A stretch of 8,642 nucleotides of DNA from assembly GCA_030045295.1 (NCBI GenBank), contig JASIGD010000618.1, forward strand, positions 1-8,642, in the 5' to 3' direction. Under the pieces are notes generated by a model that made no database searches, had not been told where the DNA came from, and saw nothing but the letters and a program-made list of their open reading frames with translations. Position numbers and translations under genes: made by a program. Source of the stretch: Streptosporangiaceae bacterium. GTDB taxonomy: Bacteria > Actinomycetota > Actinomycetes > Streptosporangiales > Streptosporangiaceae. This document shows positions 1 to 5,684 of the stretch, piece by piece (the first letter of the stretch is position 1; each line of letters starts with the position of its first letter).

Positions 1-213
1 GGACAGGGCCTCCAGCATGTCGTCGCCGGGCTGCTGGGAATCAAGCTCCGCCATGGACGCGATCGTCAGCGAGCTGGCCACCTCACCGGCCGCATGCCCG
101 CCCATACCGTCCGCCACCGCGAGCAGGCGCGGCCCCGCGTACGCCGAGTCCTCGTTCCCCTCACGGAGCAGGCCGACGTCGGAGCGTACCGCGTAGCGGA
201 GTACAAGTGTCAT
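1..213 (-). CDS. pstP: PP2C-family Ser/Thr protein phosphatase PstP, N-terminal part (gene runs off the left edge)
   Basis: The first 71 codons of a PPM/PP2C phosphatase are seen; the 3' part lies beyond base 1. The reading starts MTLVLRYAVRSDVGLLREGN. It carries the family's first motif RxGNED (residues 17-22) and the metal-binding motif ADGMGG (34-39), with Asp35 and Gly36 expected to bind the two Mn/Mg ions. In actinobacteria PstP removes phosphate from Ser/Thr kinases such as PknA/PknB and from their cell-wall and division substrates; the full protein usually has a membrane anchor and an extracellular tail, not visible here. The start ATG (211-213) overlaps the fhaB stop as ATGA, so the two are probably translationally coupled. 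No separate Shine-Dalgarno is obvious. Identification rests on motifs plus the fhaA-fhaB context and is firm. Confidence 0.93.
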   Translation of the reverse strand, partial: MTLVLRYAVRSDVGLLREGNEDSAYAGPRLLAVADGMGGHAAGEVASSLTIASMAELDSQQPGDDMLEALS

Positions 214-689
214 CTGCGCAGTTCCAGAACGGTCTTACCGATGCGGATCGGAACTCCCAGCGGAACGGGCGTCGGCCGGGTCACCTTCTGCCGGTCCAGG
301 TAGGTGCCGTTGGTCGATCCCAGATCCTCGACGATCCACTGACCGTCCTGGGGGAATATCCGGGCATGTCGGCTTGAAGCGTAGTCGTCGTTCAGCACTA
401 GCGTGGCATCATTCGCCCGTCCCAGCGTGATCTGCTGCTGGGAAAGGTCCAGGCTGGTGCCCTTGAGTGCACCCGCCGTCACCACCAGGAAGCGCGGTGA
501 GCCGCGGCCCGGCCGCTGCGGTTTGACCGGACGGGCCTGGCGTGGAGGCGCCTGGCGGCCGCGGCCTCGCCGGCCCGCGGTAACCGGGCCGAGCAGGTCG
601 GTGCGGACCACGCCGATGGCCGCGATGACGAACAGCCACAGCACGGCCAGGAAGGCCACCCTGATGATGGTGAGGGAGAGCTCGCTCAT
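210..689 (-). CDS. fhaB: FHA-domain membrane protein FhaB (FipA-like)
   Basis: This is a 159-aa protein with one N-terminal membrane segment (about residues 7-27, very hydrophobic), a basic Pro/Arg/Gln-rich linker (about 35-65), and a C-terminal forkhead-associated (FHA) domain (about 66-159). The phosphothreonine-binding signature is intact: Gly90-Arg91, SSRH (105-108) and GSTNGT (124-129). FHA domains bind phosphothreonine, so the protein probably docks phosphorylated partners at the inner membrane in cell-wall growth or division, as described for FhaB/FipA in mycobacteria. The start ATG has a GAGGG Shine-Dalgarno (695-699) at 5-nt spacing. The gene lies 21 bp after fhaA, and its stop overlaps the pstP start by 4 bp. 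Overall architecture and gene order match the actinobacterial fhaA-fhaB-pstP operon. Confidence 0.95.
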   Translation of the reverse strand: MSELSLTIIRVAFLAVLWLFVIAAIGVVRTDLLGPVTAGRRGRGRQAPPRQARPVKPQRPGRGSPRFLVVTAGALKGTSLDLSQQQITLGRANDATLVLNDDYASSRHARIFPQDGQWIVEDLGSTNGTYLDRQKVTRPTPVPLGVPIRIGKTVLELRR

Positions 690-710
690 CTGTGCCCTCG
701 CCCGCGGGCC

Positions 711-1517
711 TTAGTAGCTGCCGGCCGTGTAACCACTGCCCTGGCCGTCCTGGCGATCCGGCGGGTCCTGGCGGAAGACCAGCGTGGTCCGGCCCAGCGA
801 GACGTGCGTGCCGTCGGTGAGCATGACCCGCCTGACCGGCTGGCCGTTGACGAAGGTGCCGTTCGTGGAACCGAGGTCCACGAGGACGACCTGGTCGTTC
901 TCCACCCGCAACTCCGCGTGGTGCCGCGAAACGCCCGGATCCACCAGTCGCAGGTCACAGTCTGTTCCCCGGCCGAGCAGCGTCACCGGCGTCTGCAGCT
1001 CGTAGGTGCGCTGATCGCCGCCTTCGGCGCCCCCGGGAGTCCTGGGCCCCGAGACGAGCAGCCGCGGGTGCCCTGGGAAGCCCCGGGCCTGGCTCCGCGG
1101 CAGGTCGCTGGCGGGCAGCCTGATCTCGCCGCCCTCGATGGTCGAGCCGCGAATGACGCCGGACCGGATCCGGAACGTGCCCGTGGTCAGGTCGGGCGCG
1201 CCCTCGAACCGCATCCGGACCGGGCCCACGAACGAGTAGCCCTGTTCCTTGGCGTAGTCCCTGGCCAGATTGGCGAGCTCGACGCCCAGGCTTTCGGCGT
1301 ACACGTCGAGGCGGTAGTGATCGGTCTCGGCGATCTCGACGACGAAATCATTCGGCACCAGGGTGCGGCCCTTGGCCACGATGGCAGCCCGGTCGTCCAT
1401 TTCCCGCTGCACCGCGCTGGCCACCTCAACCGGCTGCAGTTCGGACCTGAAGGCGCGCGCGAAGGCACCTTCTACCATGCCTTCAAGCCGACGCTCGAAG
1501 CGCTGCAGAACTCCCAA
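711..1517 (-). CDS. fhaA: FHA-domain protein FhaA (DUF3662 + FHA), TTG start
   Basis: This is a 268-aa cytosolic protein. Residues 1 to about 115 form the DUF3662/FhaA N-terminal domain (MGVLQRFERRLEGMVEGAFA at the start, VPNDF at 54-58), and residues about 170-250 form an FHA domain with LGR (181-183), SRHHA (197-201) and GSTNGT (216-221). Known FhaA proteins bind phosphothreonines on partners of the PknB network, such as MviN/MurJ in mycobacteria, and modulate peptidoglycan synthesis. I chose the TTG at 1515-1517 because a perfect AAGGAGGT Shine-Dalgarno (1524-1531) sits 6 nt upstream and the family's conserved N-terminus begins exactly there. The open frame continues upstream only by running antisense through the tRNA. 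The linker between the domains is about 55 residues, much shorter than in the 500-plus-residue mycobacterial protein. First gene of the fhaA-fhaB-pstP operon. Confidence 0.95.
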   Translation of the reverse strand: MGVLQRFERRLEGMVEGAFARAFRSELQPVEVASAVQREMDDRAAIVAKGRTLVPNDFVVEIAETDHYRLDVYAESLGVELANLARDYAKEQGYSFVGPVRMRFEGAPDLTTGTFRIRSGVIRGSTIEGGEIRLPASDLPRSQARGFPGHPRLLVSGPRTPGGAEGGDQRTYELQTPVTLLGRGTDCDLRLVDPGVSRHHAELRVENDQVVLVDLGSTNGTFVNGQPVRRVMLTDGTHVSLGRTTLVFRQDPPDRQDGQGSGYTAGSY

Positions 1518-1523
1518 CGTGCC

Positions 1524-1531
1524 ACCTCCTT
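1524..1531 (-). promoter_or_regulatory. Perfect Shine-Dalgarno deciding the fhaA TTG start
   Basis: Read on the minus strand this is AAGGAGGT, followed by 6 nt and then TTG (1515-1517). No ATG or GTG lies at suitable spacing in this frame, so the site supports initiation at TTG. Confidence 0.85.
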
Positions 1532-1580
1532 CACGTCCCTTGCCCCGATGGTATCCGGGGCGCAGGAGCGCTCGCGGTCG

Positions 1581-1589
1581 TGCTAACCT
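1581..1589 (+). promoter_or_regulatory. Candidate extended -10 promoter of tRNA-Leu
   Basis: The sequence TGCTAACCT reads as TG-N-TAACCT, an extended -10 fitting the actinobacterial TANNNT pattern. A start about 7 nt downstream (near 1596) would give a leader of about 5 nt before the tRNA. No good -35 is visible at 17-18 nt spacing, which an extended -10 can tolerate. Position and motif only; not proven. Confidence 0.35.
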
Positions 1590-1601
1590 ATCTCGTTGCC
1601 C

Positions 1602-1684
1602 GGGCGGGTGGCGGAACGGCAGACGCGCACGGTTCAGGTCCGTGTGTCCGAAAGGACGTGAGGGTTCAAATCCCTCCTCGCCCA
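1602..1684 (+). tRNA. tRNA-Leu (anticodon CAG)
   Basis: A full cloverleaf of the long-variable-arm class can be folded by hand. The acceptor stem GGGCGGG (1602-1608) pairs with CTCGCCC (1677-1683), with one G-U pair. The D arm is at 1611-1626. The anticodon stem CACGG (1628-1632) pairs with CCGTG (1640-1644) around the loop TTCAGGT, giving anticodon CAG (1635-1637), which reads CUG. The variable arm has GTCC/GGAC (1646-1657), and the T stem GAGGG/CCCTC (1660-1676) has loop TTCAAAT. The discriminator is A1684, as expected for leucine identity. CCA is not encoded and must be added enzymatically. It lies divergent from fhaA and convergent with the stress-protein gene, 36 bp from the latter's stop. 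As I recall, a tRNA-Leu next to fhaA also occurs in mycobacteria. Confidence 0.97.
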
Positions 1685-1720
1685 CTTGACTTGTCTCTAT
1701 ATTTACCTCGGCCAGCGCGG

Positions 1721-2242
1721 CTAAGGGACGACAATGACCGGGCAGCGGGCGTGCCGGGCGAGCCACCCGGATACCGAGCCCGCGACCCGGTGCCAAAAGC
1801 GACCGGGTGCCCCGATCACGAGGGCGTCGGCGCTGAACTCTTCGGCCGCCGCGGCGAGTTCCCGGGCCGGGCTGCCCCGCCGGGTCCGGACGTGCACATC
1901 GACCTCGGCGTTCCCGGTCACCTGGTCCAGCTCGGCCAGCAGCCACCGTTCCAGCGCCTCCGCGTCACGCGGCACGCCCACCACCTGCCCGGTCAGCGGC
2001 TCGCAGTAGACCCCGGACGAGCACACGTACATGACCAGCAGCGGCCGACCGAGCCGCACAGACAGTCCGGCCGCGTACGCCAGGGCGTTGCGGCTGGACG
2101 CCGAGCCGTCGTAGCCCGCGATGACCGGGTGCTCGAGCCGGAGGGCCGGTACTGCCTGCTCGGCGCGGCCGTCTCGCCCGGGGGCCGGCTTACCCTGGCG
2201 CTCCGGCTGGCCCGGTGATGGGCTTGATTCTGCCTGGTCCAT
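1721..2242 (-). CDS. Universal stress protein (UspA family)
   Basis: This 173-aa protein has a single Usp domain (about residues 38-173) behind a Pro/Gly/Arg-rich 35-residue N-terminal extension that looks disordered. The first strand with Asp45 (IAGYDGSASSRNALAYAA, 41-58) and the C-terminal nucleotide-binding loop GAPG (144-147)...GS (155-156), then CPVIVVP, are typical of ATP-binding Usp proteins. The gap between GAPG and GS is 7 residues where the textbook motif has 9, so nucleotide binding may be altered. Usp proteins act in the cytosol in dormancy, starvation or redox stress; the exact role is unknown. The start ATG has only a weak upstream purine run (GGAG close by, AGGA 9 nt away), but no alternative start precedes the domain. 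The gene is divergent from the FAD enzyme, sharing a 133-bp promoter region. No DosR-like box was seen there. Confidence 0.9.
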   Translation of the reverse strand: MDQAESSPSPGQPERQGKPAPGRDGRAEQAVPALRLEHPVIAGYDGSASSRNALAYAAGLSVRLGRPLLVMYVCSSGVYCEPLTGQVVGVPRDAEALERWLLAELDQVTGNAEVDVHVRTRRGSPARELAAAAEEFSADALVIGAPGRFWHRVAGSVSGWLARHARCPVIVVP

Positions 2243-2375
2243 GCTCCGCGTCCTAGCGGAAGACCGCCCCGGCTTCTTCCTCAGCCGCCATACCGTGATG
2301 GATGCCCAGGATGAACGGTCTTACTCGTATTTGAAAAGCACTATAGATCAGCGCGGGACCATATGGTGAGTACTC
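2243..2375. promoter_or_regulatory. Divergent promoter region between usp gene and FAD enzyme/kinase operon
   Basis: This 133-bp spacer includes an unusually AT-rich patch (about 2309-2366). On the minus strand TATAGT (2340-2345) is a good -10 for the stress-protein gene. On the plus strand TATGGT (2362-2367) lies 8 nt before the FAD-enzyme ATG. A 10-bp perfect palindrome ACCATATGGT (2358-2367) overlaps the latter and could be an operator core. GGTGAG (2365-2370), 5 nt before the ATG, could serve as Shine-Dalgarno. No convincing -35 boxes were found for either direction. Confidence 0.35.
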
Positions 2376-3764
2376 ATGGGCGTCCTGTTGGCCGAGCTGA
2401 CCGCGATCTGCGGCCCGGAGCACGTGCTCACCGATCCCGACGTCACCGCGGGATACGCCACGGACTGGACTCGCAGGTTCCACGGTCCCGCGCTTTGCGT
2501 GATCCGCCCCGGTGACGTCGATCAGGTGGCCCGGGCGCTGGCCGCCTGCGGCCGTCACGGCGTGCCGGTGGTGCCGCAGGGCGGCGGTACCGGGCTCGTC
2601 GGCGGCGGAGTCCCGCCGGCCGGAGGCGCGGTGGTCCTTTCCGCCCGGCGGCTGCGCAGGCTCGATCCGGTGGACCCGCTCGCGGCGCAGGTGACCGCGG
2701 GCGCCGGGGTCACGATCGCGGAGCTGCGCGCGCACGCGGCCCGGGCCGGCCTGGAGTACGGCGTCGACCTGGCGGCCAGGGACTCCGCCACGGTCGGCGG
2801 CACGATCGCCACCAACGCCGGCGGCATCCAGACGATCAGGTACGGCCCGACGCGCGCGCAGCTTGCCGGGCTGGAGGCGGTGCTGGCCGACGGCAGCGTG
2901 ATCAGCAGGCTCGGCGGCATCCAGGCCGACAACACCGGTTATGACCTGACCCAGCTGCTGGCGGGCAGCGAGGGCACCCTCGGGGTCATCACCGCCGCGC
3001 GGCTGCGGTTGTGGCCCGCCGAGCCGGCGACGCTCACCGTGCTGGCCGGCGTGCCGGACATCGTGGCCGCGGCGCGCCTGCAGGCCGAGATCAGGTCGCT
3101 GCTGCCCCGGGTGCGCGCCGCCGAGTACTTCGAGGCGGCGGGCCTGGCCCTGGTCCGCGCGCATACCGGGCTGCCCGCTCCGCTGGCCCGGGACTATCCG
3201 GCCTACCTGCTTGTGGACGCGGCTGCTTCAGATCTTGATGCCGAACGGCTGGTGGCGCTGGCCCAGCTCCAGGATGCGGCGGTCGCCATGGACGCGCAGG
3301 ACCGGGCGGGCGTGTGGGCCTACAGGGAACGGCACACCGAGTCGATCAGCGCGGCGGGCATCCCGCACAAGCTGGACGTGGCCGTGCCGCTGGCGCGGCT
3401 CGTGGCGTTCCGCGCCGACCTGGATTCGGTGATCGCCAAGGCGGACGCGCGCGCGATCGTGTTCGGCCATATCGGCGTGGGCAACCTGCACGTGAACGTG
3501 CTCGGCCCGGCCCCCGACGACGACGGCGTGGACGACGCGGTGCTGCGGCTGGCCGCCGAGCACGGCGGCACGATCTCGGCGGAACACGGCATCGGCCGGG
3601 CCAAGGCGGCGGTGCTGCACCTGTCCAGGTCCGCCGCGGAAATCGCGGCGATGCGCGCGGTCAAGTCCGCGCTGGATCCGGCCGGCGTCCTCAACCCTGG
3701 CGTGTTGTTCTCCGCCGGGGCGGCGAACCCGCCGGCGCCGCCCGGTGACACGATGTCCACGTGA
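2376..3764 (+). CDS. FAD-linked 2-hydroxyacid dehydrogenase/oxidase (GlcD / D-2-hydroxyglutarate dehydrogenase-like, VAO/PCMH family)
   Basis: This 462-aa flavoenzyme has the usual length of the GlcD/D-lactate dehydrogenase family. Residues about 38-215 form the FAD-binding domain with the phosphate loop PQGGGTGLVGGG (67-78), the GGTIATNAGG segment (141-150) and SEGTLGVIT (198-206). Residues about 218-445 form the FAD-oxidase C-terminal domain. GHIGVGNLHVN (364-374) supplies His365 and His372, and SAEHGIGRAK (401-410) supplies Glu403/His404. These are the metal- and substrate-binding positions of D-2-hydroxyacid dehydrogenases. LDPAGVLNPG (433-442) is the family's C-terminal mark. The likely reaction is FAD-dependent oxidation of a D-2-hydroxyacid (glycolate, D-lactate or D-2-hydroxyglutarate) to the 2-oxoacid; the substrate and electron acceptor cannot be told from sequence. 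No signal peptide; cytosolic. GGTGAG lies 5 nt before the ATG. The TGA overlaps the kinase GTG start. Confidence 0.92.
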   Translation: MGVLLAELTAICGPEHVLTDPDVTAGYATDWTRRFHGPALCVIRPGDVDQVARALAACGRHGVPVVPQGGGTGLVGGGVPPAGGAVVLSARRLRRLDPVDPLAAQVTAGAGVTIAELRAHAARAGLEYGVDLAARDSATVGGTIATNAGGIQTIRYGPTRAQLAGLEAVLADGSVISRLGGIQADNTGYDLTQLLAGSEGTLGVITAARLRLWPAEPATLTVLAGVPDIVAAARLQAEIRSLLPRVRAAEYFEAAGLALVRAHTGLPAPLARDYPAYLLVDAAASDLDAERLVALAQLQDAAVAMDAQDRAGVWAYRERHTESISAAGIPHKLDVAVPLARLVAFRADLDSVIAKADARAIVFGHIGVGNLHVNVLGPAPDDDGVDDAVLRLAAEHGGTISAEHGIGRAKAAVLHLSRSAAEIAAMRAVKSALDPAGVLNPGVLFSAGAANPPAPPGDTMST

Positions 3765-5677
3765 CCACGGAGCGAGGAGGGACTATCGCCAGCCGTACTG
3801 ACGCGACGGCGCGCGCCGTGATCGAGTGCGCGGCCGATGCGATCGTGGCGTTCGGTACCGACCGTACGGTGATGCTGTGGAACCCGGCCGCCGAGCGGAT
3901 GTTCGGCTGGGCGGCGGCCGAGGTGGTCGGCCTCGAGGCGCAGATCATCCCCGAGGAACTGAAGGCGGAGCACAACGCGGTCCTGGAGCGGGTGCGCGCC
4001 GGCGGGCAGATCTCCTTCGCGACCCGCAGGATCCGCAAGGACGGCACGGCGATCGACGTGCGGATCGACACCAGCGCGCTGACCGACGGCGCCGGAGACC
4101 TGACCGGCTGGGTCAACGTCTGCCATCAGGCGGGCGAGGATGACGTGGCACGGCACTACATGGCCGAACGCGCCAGGGTGGTGCGCCGGCTCGGAGACGT
4201 GGTCGCCGACATGAGCGCGCAGCGCGACCTGGAATCCGTGCTGGACCGCATCGCGGCCAGCCTGCGCGAGCTGACGAGCGCCGACGCGGGCGGCTTCGTG
4301 ATCATCGACGGTGACACGCTCAGGCTGGTCAGCACGGCCGGGCTGCCCGCGAGGCTGCGCGGCCGGACCGCCGCGCTGTCCAGGAGCCTGGTCGGCGAGC
4401 TGATGCACTCGGGCCAGACGGTCATGATGGCGACCGGGGAATCAGGCGGTTTCGACGACCTGATCTGGTCGGCGCTGCCCGGCCTGCATACGATCGCGCT
4501 GGGCCTGTCCTACGTGGCGGGCCGCCCGTACGGCGCGCTGTACGCGCTGTACAGCCGGCGCGCGCTCAGCCACGTCGAGCTGGAGCTGCTCGAGCTGCTG
4601 GCCGGGCACGCCGGCGTGGCCCTCACCAACGCGATGGCGTTCGAGGAGGTCGTCAAGCAGCGGGCGCACGAGCGGGCGGTCATCGACGGCAGCGCGGACG
4701 GCATCGCCGTGCTCGACCAGGCCGTCCTGGTGCGGGAGTGGAATCCGGCCGCGCACCGGATCACCGGGACTCCCGCGCCGGACGCGATCGGCAAGCCACC
4801 GCCGTTCCCGCTACCCGACCCGGACGCGATGCTCACCCATAAGCTGCCGAACGGGCGCTGGCTCGAGGTGCTGTGCACCGCGCTGGCCGACGGCGAGCTG
4901 GTCATCGACTTCCGCGACGTCACCGCCGCCAAAGAGCTGGAAGAGGCGAAGGACCTGTTCCTGGCCACCGCGAGCCATGAGCTGCGCACGCCGATCACGG
5001 TGGTGCAGGGCTTCGCCAGCACCCTGGCCAGCCGGTGGGACCAGCTCGGCGACGCCGAACGACGCGCCGCGGCGCGGACGATCGCCGACCGGGCCGACTC
5101 GCTCGGCCGGCTCGTGGAGCAGCTGCTGCTCGGCTCGCGGGCCGGTGCCGACCAGCTTCCGGTCAGCAACGGCCCGTTCGACCTCGGCGCCGTGCTGCGC
5201 GCCGCCGCCGCCGCGTTCCGGCCGCTGTCGGACCAGCACACGATCGTCACCGACATACCCGACGACCTGCCGGCCGCTAGCGGCGACACGATGGCCACCG
5301 ACATCATCGTCGGGCAGCTGCTCGAGAACGCCTTCAAGTACTCGCCCGACGGCGGCACCGTGACGGTGCGGGCCCGGGTGAAGGGGGAAAGGGAGGCGGG
5401 CGGGGGCTGGATCGAGGTGACGGTGGACGACGAAGGCATCGGCATCGCCGAAGGGGATCACGAGCGCATCTTCGACCGGTTCGTCCAGGGTGAGACCGGT
5501 GACCGCCGCCGGTTCGGGGGCGTGGGCATCGGCCTGTTCATCGTCCGCCGGCTGGCGCGGGCTCAGCACGCCGAGGTAGCCGCGAGCTCGCGCCCGTCCG
5601 GGGGCACGACCATGCGCCTGCGGTTCCGGCCCGCCGCGTCGGCCGGAGCCGAGCCCGCCGAGGAGCTGAGCCCGTAG
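3761..5677 (+). CDS. Soluble PAS-GAF-PAS sensor histidine kinase
   Basis: This 638-aa kinase has no membrane segment, so it senses a cytosolic signal. The domains in order are: PAS (about 14-122, with WNPAAERMFGW at 40-50), GAF (about 150-290), a second PAS-like domain (about 302-388, WNPAAHRITG at 327-336), HisKA (about 395-460) with SHELRTP (405-411; phospho-acceptor His406), and HATPase_c (about 510-625). The catalytic domain has N-box LLENAFKY (Asn523), G1 DDEGIGI (556-562), F-box IFDRF (570-574) and G2 GVGIGLF (587-593). All catalytic boxes are intact, so it should autophosphorylate. No response regulator is nearby, so the partner is elsewhere. The GTG start overlaps the FAD enzyme's TGA as GTGA, implying coupled translation and a functional link to that enzyme. 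A purine-rich GAGGAGGG inside codons 5-7 has no usual start codon at suitable spacing after it. Confidence 0.93.
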   Translation: MTTERGGTIASRTDATARAVIECAADAIVAFGTDRTVMLWNPAAERMFGWAAAEVVGLEAQIIPEELKAEHNAVLERVRAGGQISFATRRIRKDGTAIDVRIDTSALTDGAGDLTGWVNVCHQAGEDDVARHYMAERARVVRRLGDVVADMSAQRDLESVLDRIAASLRELTSADAGGFVIIDGDTLRLVSTAGLPARLRGRTAALSRSLVGELMHSGQTVMMATGESGGFDDLIWSALPGLHTIALGLSYVAGRPYGALYALYSRRALSHVELELLELLAGHAGVALTNAMAFEEVVKQRAHERAVIDGSADGIAVLDQAVLVREWNPAAHRITGTPAPDAIGKPPPFPLPDPDAMLTHKLPNGRWLEVLCTALADGELVIDFRDVTAAKELEEAKDLFLATASHELRTPITVVQGFASTLASRWDQLGDAERRAAARTIADRADSLGRLVEQLLLGSRAGADQLPVSNGPFDLGAVLRAAAAAFRPLSDQHTIVTDIPDDLPAASGDTMATDIIVGQLLENAFKYSPDGGTVTVRARVKGEREAGGGWIEVTVDDEGIGIAEGDHERIFDRFVQGETGDRRRFGGVGIGLFIVRRLARAQHAEVAASSRPSGGTTMRLRFRPAASAGAEPAEELSP

Positions 5678-5684
5678 GCCTCAG
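5666..5684. terminator. Hairpin across two convergent stop codons, possible bidirectional terminator
   Basis: CTGAGCC (5666-5672) can pair with GGC-c-TCAG (5677-5684) around the loop CGTA, a 7-bp GC-rich stem with one bulged base. It contains the kinase stop (5675-5677) and the complement of the ATPase stop (5681-5683). There is no T-tract on either side, so it would be a tail-less terminator, a type proposed for actinobacteria. Hand-folded only. Confidence 0.3.

Noticed and set aside
804..1586. Long plus-strand open frame opposite fhaA
   Set aside because: A GC-rich shadow of the fhaA codons with no recognisable domain; fhaA is certain on the other strand.
1602..1720. tRNA-Leu as an integration (att) site for a mobile element
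   Set aside because: No integrase gene and no repeat of the tRNA 3' end were noticed in the window; the flanking genes look like ordinary chromosome.
1518..1946. Upstream extension of fhaA to 411 codons on the minus strand
   Set aside because: It runs antisense through the tRNA and lacks family similarity; the TTG with a perfect Shine-Dalgarno is the natural start.
2253..3164. Minus-strand open frame opposite the flavoenzyme 5' half
   Set aside because: Shadow frame with low-complexity Arg/Gly/Ala composition, overlapping a clear FAD domain.
3320..4408. Long minus-strand open frame across the flavoenzyme/kinase junction
   Set aside because: Composition is Arg/Pro/Ser-rich shadow coding and it overlaps two well-supported genes.
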